A stretch of DNA of 19,793 nucleotides from NCBI GenBank assembly GCA_002325645.1, contig DCSN01000006.1, positions 1-19,793 of the forward strand, given 5' to 3'. The notes beneath the pieces were generated by a model, which saw only the letters and a list, made by a program, of their open reading frames with translations, ran no database searches and was not told the origin of the DNA. The translations under genes and the position numbers were made by a program. This document shows positions 8,493-15,228 of the stretch, in pieces. The DNA comes from Pseudanabaena sp. UBA1465 (lineage in GTDB: Bacteria; Cyanobacteriota; Cyanobacteriia; Pseudanabaenales; Pseudanabaenaceae). Position 1 is the stretch's first letter, and each line of letters begins with the position of its first letter.

Positions 8493-9191
8493 ATGAAATT
8501 TGGTATTCTCGTATTCCCCGGTTCCAACTGCGATCGCGATGTTGCCACGGTTACTAGCGGAATTCTGCAACAGCCCACTAAATTAATCTGGCATAGTGAT
8601 ACCGATATTAGCGATTGTGATGTAATCGTTGTACCAGGGGGATTTAGCTACGGTGATTACCTACGCTGTGGGGCGATCGCCAGATTTGCGCCTGTAATGA
8701 AATCTTTGCAAGAACACGCCGCCAAAGGGAAATATGTATTAGGCATTTGTAATGGATTTCAAATCTTGACTGAATCAGGCTTATTACAAGGTGCATTAGT
8801 CAGAAATCGCGATTTACACTTTATTTGCGATCGCGCACCTTTGCGGGTTGAGCGTAATGATTTAGCTTTCACCAAAAAATATCAAAAGCAACAGGTAATT
8901 TCTTTACCGATCGCCCACGGTGAAGGCTGCTATTTCGCCGATGCGGATACGCTCAAAGAACTTGAAGACAATCATCAAGTTGTATTCCGTTATAGCGATG
9001 CGATCGGCAATATCACCGATGATGCTAATCCTAACGGCTCAATATCTAACATTGCAGGGATTTGCAATAAGCAGGGTAATGTTCTGGGAATGATGCCCCA
9101 TCCTGAACGTGCTGCTGAAGAAATTTTGGGCGGTACTGACGGTAAAGCTTTATTTGAAGGGCTTCTGGAAGGGTTGTTAGTCAATGCCTAG
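8493..9191 (+). CDS. purQ: phosphoribosylformylglycinamidine synthase, glutaminase subunit PurQ
   Basis: This 232-residue class I glutamine amidotransferase releases ammonia from glutamine for FGAM synthesis. The N-terminus MKFGILVFPGSNCDRD and the block VVPGGFSYGDYLRCGAIA are characteristic. The nucleophile is Cys86 in YVLGICNGFQ, and the triad is completed by His203 and Glu205 in MMPHPERAAE. An AGGA-containing stretch (about 8480-8483) precedes the ATG. The gene forms an operon with purS. Its last 8 bases overlap the start of sixA, so translation of sixA is probably coupled to it. Confidence 0.97.
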   Translation: MKFGILVFPGSNCDRDVATVTSGILQQPTKLIWHSDTDISDCDVIVVPGGFSYGDYLRCGAIARFAPVMKSLQEHAAKGKYVLGICNGFQILTESGLLQGALVRNRDLHFICDRAPLRVERNDLAFTKKYQKQQVISLPIAHGEGCYFADADTLKELEDNHQVVFRYSDAIGNITDDANPNGSISNIAGICNKQGNVLGMMPHPERAAEEILGGTDGKALFEGLLEGLLVNA

Positions 9192-9687
9192 CCTTTATTT
9201 AATTCGTCATGGTATTGCTGAAGATCGCGAGAATTACGAGGATGATACTCTGCGTCCTCTGACTGATGAAGGGCGAAAGAAAACTAAACAAGTTGCTAAG
9301 CGTCTCTATGATTTAGGCTTGCGCTTTGACCTATTGCAAACTAGCCCCTTAGTTCGCGCCCAACAGACCGCCGAGATATTTACGAATGTCTTTAGTAGTC
9401 CTGTGCAGCAATCCTCGGAACTTGCCCCCGAAGGAAGTTTGGAAACATGGCTCCAGTGGGCTACAGAATGGCTCAGTCAACATCCCCAACCTGCGAGGGC
9501 ATCTCTAGGCATAATTGGTCATGAGCCTGACTTGACTACATGGGCAGAAACTTTGCTCTGGGGAGAGTCTAAGGGAGTCTTAGTGCTAAAAAAGGCTGGC
9601 ATTATTGGTTTAGTGCTACCAGAAGCTCAACCTTGGACTGCTAACGGAATTCTCTTTTTATCGATTCCACCAAAGTTACTAATATAA
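9184..9687 (+). CDS. sixA: phosphohistidine phosphatase SixA family
   Basis: This 167-residue protein belongs to the SixA branch of the histidine phosphatase superfamily. The RHG motif is at residues 8-10, where His9 is the phospho-acceptor. Arg58 lies in TSPLVRAQQTA, and the second catalytic His113 is in IIGHEPDLTTW. In E. coli SixA removes phosphate from phosphohistidine on phosphotransfer proteins; the target here is unknown. The start overlaps the purQ end by 8 bases, with a purine-rich GGAAGGG at about 9168-9174 as a possible ribosome site inside purQ. No known step of purine synthesis needs SixA, so the coupling looks like one of expression, not of pathway. A strong hairpin follows the stop directly. 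Confidence 0.9.
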   Translation: MPSLYLIRHGIAEDRENYEDDTLRPLTDEGRKKTKQVAKRLYDLGLRFDLLQTSPLVRAQQTAEIFTNVFSSPVQQSSELAPEGSLETWLQWATEWLSQHPQPARASLGIIGHEPDLTTWAETLLWGESKGVLVLKKAGIIGLVLPEAQPWTANGILFLSIPPKLLI

Positions 9688-9722
9688 AAGAAGAAGCGGT
9701 GCAATGCACCGCTTCTTCTTTT
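9686..9722 (+). terminator. terminator of purS-purQ-sixA unit
   Basis: A perfect 17-bp stem joins 9686-9702 and 9706-9722 with an AAT triloop. It begins within the sixA stop codon and ends in CTTCTTCTTTT. The A-rich left foot makes it usable from the minus strand as well, where rpe converges. Confidence 0.85.
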
Positions 9723-9771
9723 AAGAAAACCATTAAAAGTATTGCAAAGCAACACTTTTAATGGTTTTCTT
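9723..9771. repeat. 23-bp palindrome with AAA triloop
   Basis: Bases 9723-9745 pair with 9749-9771 with one mismatch around an AAA loop. It abuts the sixA terminator without a gap. Its core (AAAAGTATTGC, AAA, GCAACACTTTTA) resembles the palindrome at 8115-8155. A small third palindrome, AGCGC-AAA-GCGCT, follows at 9784-9796 just after the rpe stop (minus strand). Confidence 0.8.
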
Positions 9772-9800
9772 ATGGCTCGTTTAAGCGCAAAGCGCTGAAT

Positions 9801-10490
9801 TTATGCTGTTACCAACTCAGGGCGCTTACTGTTGCGAATACCCTCGATCGCTTTGGCATAGTCAGGGGCATTAAATACCGCCGAACCAGCTACGATCGCA
9901 TTAGCACCAGCTTCCAAAACCTGCCAAGTGTTATTTGCCTTGAGACCGCCATCAACTTCGATCCAAGGATCAAGTCCGCGATCGTCACACATTTGACGTA
10001 ACTTCGCAATCTTAGGAATGACGTTAGGAATAAAGCTCTGACCACCAAATCCAGGGTTAACGCTCATGATCAAGACTAAATCACACAGGTCGAGAACATA
10101 TTCAATGAAGCTTAAAGGTGTGGAAGGATTGAGGGATACACCCGCTAATTTACCGAGTTCTTTGATTTGGCAAAGATTGCGATGTAAATGAGGGCAAGCG
10201 GTATGCTCTGCATGAACGGTGATGATATCTGCGCCAGCCTTGGCAAAGTCAGCCACATATCTTTCTGGCTCCGTAATCATCAAATGCACATCTAAAATTT
10301 TAGTGGTGACGGGACGAATCGCGGAAACGATCAATGGACCAATGGTGATATTTGGCACAAAGTGACCATCCATCACATCAACGTGAATCCAATCTGCACC
10401 CGCCGCATCAACTGCACGAATGTCGTCACCCAAACGGCTAAAGTCAGCAGAAAGGATCGAGGGAGAAATAACTGTGGACTTTTTAGGCAT
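9801..10490 (-). CDS. rpe: ribulose-phosphate 3-epimerase
   Basis: This 229-residue TIM-barrel enzyme interconverts ribulose 5-phosphate and xylulose 5-phosphate in the Calvin cycle and the pentose phosphate pathway. Catalytic and metal residues are seen at His36, Asp38 and Met40 (WIHVDVMDGHFVPN), His69 (LDVHLM) and Asp180 (WIEVDGG). The phosphate-binding blocks SVNPGFGGQSF and NAIVAGSAVF are present. The N-terminus (SPSILSADFSRL) matches the family, so ATG at 10490 is a sound start, although no Shine-Dalgarno sequence is visible. It converges on sixA, and three palindromes lie between the two genes. pit lies upstream on the same strand, separated by 179 bases with two hairpins, so rpe probably has its own promoter. 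Confidence 0.97.
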   Translation of the reverse strand: MPKKSTVISPSILSADFSRLGDDIRAVDAAGADWIHVDVMDGHFVPNITIGPLIVSAIRPVTTKILDVHLMITEPERYVADFAKAGADIITVHAEHTACPHLHRNLCQIKELGKLAGVSLNPSTPLSFIEYVLDLCDLVLIMSVNPGFGGQSFIPNVIPKIAKLRQMCDDRGLDPWIEVDGGLKANNTWQVLEAGANAIVAGSAVFNAPDYAKAIEGIRNSKRPELVTA

Positions 10491-10536
10491 ATGATTTACG
10501 GGGGGCTTAGCTTTACAAAGATCTAAAAAACAGCAG

Positions 10537-10558
10537 AAAAATGTAGTTTTAACTACAT
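10537..10558 (-). terminator. weak hairpin with T run upstream of rpe
   Basis: ATGTAGTT (10541-10548) and AACTACAT (10551-10558) are complementary. Read on the minus strand, the hairpin is followed by a short T run (10540-10537). It could be a second terminator after pit or a leader hairpin of rpe. The stem is only 6-8 bp, so support is limited. Confidence 0.3.
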
Positions 10559-10619
10559 CCTTATCTTAATCATTAATTAAATTTAGCAGTTTTAAACGCA
10601 ACGATGACAATTTATATTT

Positions 10620-10666
10620 AATTAGGGTTGGTGTTCCTACCTTTGGTAGGAACACCAACCCTAATT
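10620..10666 (-). terminator. perfect 22-bp hairpin after pit
   Basis: Bases 10620-10641 pair perfectly with 10645-10666 around a TTT loop. The hairpin begins 3 bases after the pit stop. No long T run follows on the minus strand, only AATT, so it may act as a 3'-end stabiliser as much as a terminator. Confidence 0.65.
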
Positions 10667-10669
10667 GGT

Positions 10670-12142
10670 TTAGAAGGCTGTCGATTTAAGTGTAAATAAA
10701 CCAATCATGTAAGTTGTAAACCCAAGCAAAATACAACTTGGTAAGGTCAATAGCCAAGCTAACAAAAGAGTTTTTAAAGTATCCATTTGCACCCCTGAAC
10801 AGTTGGCAACCATCGAGCCAGCAATCCCTGAGGAAAGAATATGCGTAGTACTGACAGGCAATCCAAAATAATCGGCGGCATTAATTGTCGTCATCGTGAT
10901 TAGCTCGGCGGATGCTCCTTGGGCATAGTTAAGATGCTCTTTGCCAATTTTTTCGCCCACGGTAACGACAACTCTTTTCCATCCGATCATTGTGCCTAAA
11001 CCGAGAGCCAAAGCAATTGTGATTTTGATCCAATAGGGAATAAATTTGGTGAGATGATCTAATTGATTGCGATAGTTAATAATTATTTCTGTTTGCTTAA
11101 AATTAGCTAATAATTGTTGCTTTTCTAATTTGCTAATGGCACTGGCGACAAGATAAATATCATCTCTAATTTGGCGGCGATCGCTTTCGGCAATATCCAG
11201 CAAGTTGTTATTAATTGATAATTTTTCGGCAATAATTTGACTCTCAACAACCAGCGATCGCCATATATTTTCATTTATTTGTCCCTGCGGTTTGAGAAAC
11301 TGACTAAGCAAATCACGACTATTCGCTAGGGGTGGTTCTTGGCTAGTATTTGTCAGAAATTGCGAAGATAAGATGGGAATTACGGAATTTGATGAGGTGA
11401 CTAATTGCGCGATCGCTTGAGGACTCGTATTCAAATTCAAAGAAAAAAAGCTAGGTAAAATCGCTACTAAAATTAGCATCATTAAACCCATCCCTTTCTG
11501 TCCATCATTAGACCCGTGAGCAAAGCTCACCCCCGAACAGGTCAAAACCAAGACAGTGCGAATCCATAACGAAGGAATCTTATCTTCTGGAGCAGTATAA
11601 AATTCCTCTTGGCGGACTAAATATTTAGCAATTAGAAATAAAATTGCTGCGCCGCCAAATCCAATCAATGGCGAAATTACCAGTGAAATCAAAATTTCCT
11701 GCATCTTCAGCCAATTGATGCCATCCCACCAATAGCTATTTGTTGAGGAGAAAGAATTTATCACAGAATTAGCAATCCCAACTCCAGTAATTGCCCCAAT
11801 TAAAGTATGGGTGCTAGATACAGGCAATCCTAAATACCAAGTTCCTAAATTCCAAATAATTGCTGATAGTAATAAAGCGATCGCCATGACTAAACTTTGT
11901 GATGTTGATCGATTCACCACTAGATCTACAGGCAACAGGGCAATAATTGCAAAGGCAACCGTGCCGCTTGAAGTCAGGACTCCCAGCAAATTACAAATTC
12001 CCGATAGGACAACTGCATAGGTTGGCTTTAGCGTATTTGTATAAATCACAGTCGCTACAGCATTAGCCGTGTCATGAAAGCCATTCACAAACTCAAAGCC
12101 AATCACTAAAGCGATCGCTAAACCAAAAAACAGATATTCCAT
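10670..12142 (-). CDS. pit: Pit family inorganic phosphate transporter
   Basis: This 490-residue membrane protein, close in length to E. coli PitA, belongs to the PiT family of low-affinity phosphate (metal-phosphate) symporters. The N-terminal half has the signature GFEFVNGFHDTANA at residues 15-28, with His23, Asp24 and Asn27. It also has GLPVSSTHTLIGA at about 105-117 and SFAHGSNDGQKGMG at about 206-219. A hydrophilic loop, rich in Ser, Asn and Gln, spans about residues 236-365. The second half repeats the signature as TTINAADYFGLPVSTTH. The repeated half-signatures in an inverted-repeat membrane protein are the main evidence. The start ATG at 12142 is preceded by a weak AAGAAG. A 13-bp palindrome lies 9 bases upstream. 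No pho genes are nearby. Confidence 0.93.
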   Translation of the reverse strand: MEYLFFGLAIALVIGFEFVNGFHDTANAVATVIYTNTLKPTYAVVLSGICNLLGVLTSSGTVAFAIIALLPVDLVVNRSTSQSLVMAIALLLSAIIWNLGTWYLGLPVSSTHTLIGAITGVGIANSVINSFSSTNSYWWDGINWLKMQEILISLVISPLIGFGGAAILFLIAKYLVRQEEFYTAPEDKIPSLWIRTVLVLTCSGVSFAHGSNDGQKGMGLMMLILVAILPSFFSLNLNTSPQAIAQLVTSSNSVIPILSSQFLTNTSQEPPLANSRDLLSQFLKPQGQINENIWRSLVVESQIIAEKLSINNNLLDIAESDRRQIRDDIYLVASAISKLEKQQLLANFKQTEIIINYRNQLDHLTKFIPYWIKITIALALGLGTMIGWKRVVVTVGEKIGKEHLNYAQGASAELITMTTINAADYFGLPVSTTHILSSGIAGSMVANCSGVQMDTLKTLLLAWLLTLPSCILLGFTTYMIGLFTLKSTAF

Positions 12143-12151
12143 CTTCTTATT

Positions 12152-12180
12152 TTAAAACCTGTGCTTCGCACAGGTTTTAA
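12152..12180. repeat. 13-bp palindrome upstream of pit
   Basis: TTAAAACCTGTGC (12152-12164) and GCACAGGTTTTAA (12168-12180) form a perfect stem with a TTC triloop. It lies at the 5' side of pit, 9 bases before the start codon, not at a gene end. It could lie in the pit leader RNA or mark the end of transcription entering from the mobile-DNA side. Confidence 0.7.
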
Positions 12181-12227
12181 CCTAACGGAGCGAAATTCCC
12201 CTTCCTCGCCGCCCCCGAAAGCAGGGC

Positions 12228-12400
12228 TGCCATGTACACACAAGTCTAACTGTCCACGTTTTGATTGATCTAAGCCCCCTAAATCCCCCAATTCTGGGGG
12301 ACTTTGAAAGAATTTTATTTTCTTGTTCCCCCAGAATTGGGGGCTAGGGGGCGATTAATTGTTGACTTGACTGGGTTTTATGACTTGTGTGTACACGGTA
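12228..12400. mobile_element. MITE-like element, 173 bp, with terminal inverted repeats
   Basis: The ends are inverted repeats of 19 bases with two mismatches (12228-12246 and 12382-12400). The inner 14 bases TGTACACACAAGTC match perfectly. Inside lies a second palindrome: a C-rich arm at 12274-12301 and its complement at 12327-12352, sharing CCCCCAATTCTGGGGGA. I recall this type of C/G-rich motif as a common dispersed repeat in cyanobacterial genomes. No coding frame is present and no clear target-site duplication was found. The 12143-12453 stretch has no gene; this element and the 12152 palindrome are its main content. Confidence 0.65.
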
Positions 12401-12453
12401 GGAAAGCAAGGAGGGGATGAAAGCGACCAGCAAATAAATTGAGCGACAGCGAA

Positions 12454-12591
12454 TCAATGCTCTGATTCATTCAGTTTTCTAATCAGGAATCGGATATATT
12501 CAGGGATTGGCAGGGATTCTTTGTCAGCCAAACTTTGTAGGATATCCCATTCATTTTGATTCATTCTAACTCGTAAAATCTTCTCTCTCAT
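12454..12591 (-). CDS. small ribbon-helix-helix (CopG/Arc-like) protein beside tnpB
   Basis: This 45-residue protein starts MREKILRVRMNQNEWDIL. It has the outline of a ribbon-helix-helix DNA-binding protein: a short N-terminal strand with alternating charged and hydrophobic residues (KILRVRMN), a first helix (NEWDILQSLADKE), a turn, then a second helix (PIPEYIRFLIRKLNE). The open frame extends upstream to 12849, but that part is antisense to tnpB and would put about 86 unrelated residues before the strand. ATG 12591 is therefore chosen. The gene is divergent from tnpB with 27 bases between the starts. That gap holds an imperfect palindrome that may be its operator. A role as repressor of tnpB and of itself is inferred from the layout, not shown. 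Confidence 0.6.
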   Translation of the reverse strand: MREKILRVRMNQNEWDILQSLADKESLPIPEYIRFLIRKLNESEH

Positions 12592-12612
12592 GTAGCTTAT
12601 ATATGTTACAAT
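12591..12612. promoter_or_regulatory. divergent operator-promoter between RHH gene and tnpB
   Basis: The 20-base imperfect palindrome TGTAGCTTATATATGTTACA (12591-12610) pairs at 8 of 10 positions plus one wobble. It overlaps the RHH start codon. An extended -10 box for tnpB (TG-T-TACAAT, hexamer 12607-12612) overlaps its right half. The ATG of tnpB follows 6 bases after the box, so a leaderless tnpB transcript is predicted. TATATA at 12597-12602 could serve the RHH gene on the other strand. Confidence 0.5.
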
Positions 12613-12618
12613 AGACCT

Positions 12619-13923
12619 ATGGTAACACGGCGCACCGCATTTAGGCTTTATCCAAACTCGGCTCAAGAGAAGATGCTCTATGAGTGGAGAAGGATGCACT
12701 GCTATCTCTATAATTCTGCACTTGCAGACCGTAGAGATAGTTATCAGCATGAAAATAAGTCTGTTACCTATTTCGATCAACAAAACCGATTGCCAGAGTT
12801 CAAAAAAGTATGGGTTGAGTACAAAGCACTTGGATCGCAAGCATTGCAAGCAACCCTAAAACGAGTTGACTTTGCATATCAAAGATTCTTTACCAAGAAA
12901 GGCGGCTATCCAAAATTCAAGTCAATACGCCATTATTCAGGATGGACATATCCTGCTAGTTCAGGGTGGAAAGCCCTAACTGATGGTGTAAACGGCTATT
13001 TGGATTTGTCTAATCTAGGTAAGATCCAAATGCGTGGGTCAGCAAGGCAATGGGGTAATCCTAGTACTTGCACCATACTTAATCGCAATGGGAAATGGTA
13101 CGCATCAATTACGCTGAACTGTGAGTTAGTCCGCGTTGCTGGCGATGGCGCAATCGGTTTAGATTTTGGAGTACATCATGCAATTGCGATGAGTGACGGC
13201 ACGATTATTGATGCTCCTAAATTCCTGGCAAAAGCTGCCAAGGATATCAAAAAAGCCAATAAGGAAAAGCGTCGCAAATGATCGCCAAATCGTAAAAAGA
13301 AGATTAAAGCTTCTAATCGGTTCAAAAAAGCACAGCGCAAAGTCTCTATGCTAATCCGCAAGGTTGGCATTCAGAGACAAGATTGGATGCATCAAGTAAG
13401 TAGCAATATAGTTCGCAGTAATAGCCTAATTGCTACAGAAAAGCTCAATATTAAGGGCATGACCCACAAGGCAAAGAAGGGCAGTAAGCGTAAAGCTCAG
13501 AAAACTGGACTTAACCGCAATATGCTTGATGTTGGGATCGGTATGCTGAAATATGCGATTGATTATAAGGTCAATGAGGCAGGGGGCAGCTATACAGAGA
13601 TCCCTACTCAAAAAGTTAAGCCGTCTCAAACTTGCCCTATGTGCGGTCGTGTTCAGAAAAAAGAACTCAGTGAGCGTGTCCATAGTTGCCCTTGCGGTTG
13701 CATTGAGGACAGGGATGTAGCGGCGGCTAAGGTCATGCTCAACTGGGTTTTGTATGGTTCTACGGTGTTTGGAACGAGCATCGTCAAACGTGGAGAGCTA
13801 AGCTCTACTCCAATCCCTACTTATTGTGGCGGTTTGCAGCAACTTGACTCTAAGAAGCGTAAAAAACACTCTCTGCTCGATGGGAATTTAGAAACCCCAT
13901 CCTCGCGTAGCAGGGTGGGGTAG
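12619..13923 (+). pseudogene. tnpB: TnpB RNA-guided nuclease, interrupted by an in-frame TGA
   Basis: Read through, this is a 433-codon TnpB, the ancestor-type relative of Cas12 carried by IS200/IS605 elements. The N-terminus (RTAFRLYPNSAQEKMLYEW) is typical. The RuvC-like catalytic residues are Asp182 (GLDFG), Glu274 (ATEKLNIKGM) and Asp366 (EDRDVAAAKVML). A zinc ribbon (CPMCGRVQ...HSCPCG) lies between the last two. Codon 221 (13279-13281) is TGA. The frame before and after is the same and family-like on both sides, so a single base change is enough to explain it, for example from CGA or TGG. The stop separates RuvC-I from RuvC-II/III, so neither fragment should be an active nuclease. ATG 13348 could start a C-terminal fragment, but I see no sign that it is a true gene start. 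Confidence 0.85.
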
Positions 13924-13924
13924 T
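13780..13924 (+). ncRNA. putative omega RNA / reRNA scaffold of the TnpB element
   Basis: In studied TnpB elements the guide RNA scaffold comes from the 3' end of tnpB and the right end of the element. Here the right-end hairpin sits inside the last tnpB codons, as expected. The 5' limit is a guess. The guide would be read from the flank, starting at about 13924, that is, antisense to the last codons of mreD. Confidence 0.35.
13894..13921 (+). repeat. right-end hairpin of the IS200/IS605-type element
   Basis: ACCCCATCCT (13894-13903) pairs with AGGGTGGGGT (13912-13921), ten pairs including one wobble, around an 8-base loop CGCGTAGC. It encodes the last residues of TnpB. Subterminal hairpins of this kind are recognised by TnpA in IS200/IS605 elements and form part of the guide RNA scaffold. 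Confidence 0.7.
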
Positions 13925-14470
13925 TCATTCTTCTTTTCTTTCTAGCGATCGCCACCAACGACTAAGCGGAAAATAAATTACTGGCGACCATAAGCTGCTT
14001 AAAATTGCCGAACTTAACGCAATTTTTTGCTGCAAAATCCATACATTATCCATCTTTGCGCCCATTATGGTTAGCTGCACTGCGTGCATCGTCTCCACAA
14101 TTACCGCCATCCCAAACACAATTAAGGCGATCGAAATGAAATCTTCCTGCATATAGCGCTGCTTTTGCAAAAGAGATGTCAGTCCCCCCGCGATCGCTAG
14201 TCCTAAAACATGGGTGGGGGCAACCCTTACATCCGCAAAGGTCATCCCATCCTGCACCATACCCAATGCGATTCCTACCATCACCGATAGAAAAACAGGA
14301 CGATTGACACTCCAAGCCACTAACCAGATCAGTAACCAGTTAGGCGCGATCCCCATCAAAGTCATTCCGGGAAATCGGGTATACATCGCTAAGATACACA
14401 ATACTAATGAACCAAGGGTTATTCCCCAGTTCAAAAGCTTTTTAGATAAAGACGTATTGCGATCGAGCAT
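13925..14470 (-). CDS. mreD: rod shape-determining protein MreD
   Basis: This 181-residue hydrophobic protein is last in a mreB-mreC-mreD cluster. About five membrane segments can be seen, for example GITLGSLVLCILAMY, NWLLIWLVAWSV, VFLSVMVGIALGM, ALIVFGMAVIVETM and the C-terminal SSLWSPVIYFPL. Sequence conservation in MreD is low, so the call rests mainly on operon position, length and topology. It works with MreC and MreB in the elongasome that guides lateral wall synthesis. Its ATG follows the mreC stop with no intervening base, which suggests translational coupling. The convergent TnpB frame ends one base before its stop codon, but the MreD C-terminus (RWWRSLERKEE) looks intact. Confidence 0.87.
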   Translation of the reverse strand: MLDRNTSLSKKLLNWGITLGSLVLCILAMYTRFPGMTLMGIAPNWLLIWLVAWSVNRPVFLSVMVGIALGMVQDGMTFADVRVAPTHVLGLAIAGGLTSLLQKQRYMQEDFISIALIVFGMAVIVETMHAVQLTIMGAKMDNVWILQQKIALSSAILSSLWSPVIYFPLSRWWRSLERKEE

Positions 14471-15217
14471 TTAAAGCTTTTCTTGAAAAGGATAAACTTT
14501 TACATATTCCAATAAGCCAAGAGGAGTAGAAAATTCAACGATCGCTTCAGGCGAAGGCTGCTTATCGAGGTTAATTGACTTAATCCGACCTACAGGAACA
14601 TTTTCAGGGAATAGAGTACTGAATTGTGAAGTATGCACAATATCACCAACTTTAACATCGGGATCGCGCTCAAAAAATTCTAAGGTTGCAATATTTTGGC
14701 TTTGCCCCTTCAGCATTCCGCTAAAACGACTACGACTGATAATGACACCGACTTGGCTATTAGGATCGCTGATCAATAAAATTTGGCTGCTATTTGGTGA
14801 AACATGGGTAACACGCCCTACTAAACCACCAGGCGCAACAACGACAGCACCTGCTTGAATGCCATCATTACTACCCTTACCAATTAAGATCTGATTCCAC
14901 CAAGAATCTGCACCACGACCAATCACTGTTGACCAAACACCACTGTCAGTAGAACTAGCTCTTACCTTCAAAAGATCCTTCATCCTTTGATTTTGTGACT
15001 CTAGCTCAGTCAATCGATATTTCAACTCCCGCACTTGGGCATCTTCGATTAGCTCTTGTCTCGATACTGCTGACTGGAAAGGCTTGCTGAGAAACTGATA
15101 GGTTTCCATAATCGCCACACCTTGAGTCTGGCGAATTACCCAAGCCAATCCAATACCAGCAGTAACGATGGCAGTTTGAAAGCTATAACGCTCCCACCAA
15201 CTCCGAATTGAATCCAT
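14471..15217 (-). CDS. mreC: cell shape-determining protein MreC
   Basis: This 248-residue protein has one N-terminal membrane segment (about residues 13-29, FQTAIVTAGIGLAWVI). A coiled coil follows at about 52-87 (QELIEDAQVRELKYRLTELE...). The remainder is the extracytoplasmic beta-rich domain, with GRGADSWWNQILIGKGSNDGIQ, GLVGRVTHVSPNSSQILLISDPNS and VGDIVHTS typical of MreC. Cyanobacterial MreC is shorter than the E. coli protein, so the length is normal. It links the MreB cytoskeleton to periplasmic wall enzymes. It starts 11 bases after the mreB stop; an AGG overlapping that stop could be its ribosome site. It abuts mreD directly. Confidence 0.95.
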   Translation of the reverse strand: MDSIRSWWERYSFQTAIVTAGIGLAWVIRQTQGVAIMETYQFLSKPFQSAVSRQELIEDAQVRELKYRLTELESQNQRMKDLLKVRASSTDSGVWSTVIGRGADSWWNQILIGKGSNDGIQAGAVVVAPGGLVGRVTHVSPNSSQILLISDPNSQVGVIISRSRFSGMLKGQSQNIATLEFFERDPDVKVGDIVHTSQFSTLFPENVPVGRIKSINLDKQPSPEAIVEFSTPLGLLEYVKVYPFQEKL

Positions 15218-15228
15218 GAAAAAGTTAC

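Larger units (their letters stand above)
12454..13924 (+). mobile_element. IS200/IS605-type (IS1341-like) element, left end unresolved
   Basis: The unit contains an interrupted tnpB, a divergent RHH gene, and a right-end hairpin that coincides with the tnpB 3' end. No tnpA (Y1 transposase) is present, so the element would need a helper. The right end lies near 13924, against the mreD stop. The left end must be left of 12454 but no boundary could be fixed by eye; the MITE-like element lies just outside it. Confidence 0.6.

Noticed and set aside
10537..10558. Riboswitch in the rpe leader
   Set aside because: Only one short 6-8 bp hairpin is seen and no conserved riboswitch core was recognised.
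12592..12849. Upstream extension of the RHH frame on the minus strand (131-residue version)
   Set aside because: The extra part is antisense to the conserved N-terminus of tnpB and shows no family features; the ribbon-helix-helix outline starts at the ATG at 12591.
13348..13923. C-terminal TnpB fragment as a gene of its own
   Set aside because: It is in frame with the upstream half and lacks RuvC-I; it is best explained as the rest of a gene broken by TGA, with an internal Met.
13925..14470. Truncation of mreD by the TnpB element
   Set aside because: MreD has a normal length and a plausible hydrophilic C-terminus; the element ends beside the stop codon and does not appear to remove coding sequence.
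14046..14474. Alternative frames overlapping mreD on both strands
   Set aside because: They are shadows of a membrane protein gene in a conserved operon, with no recognisable features.
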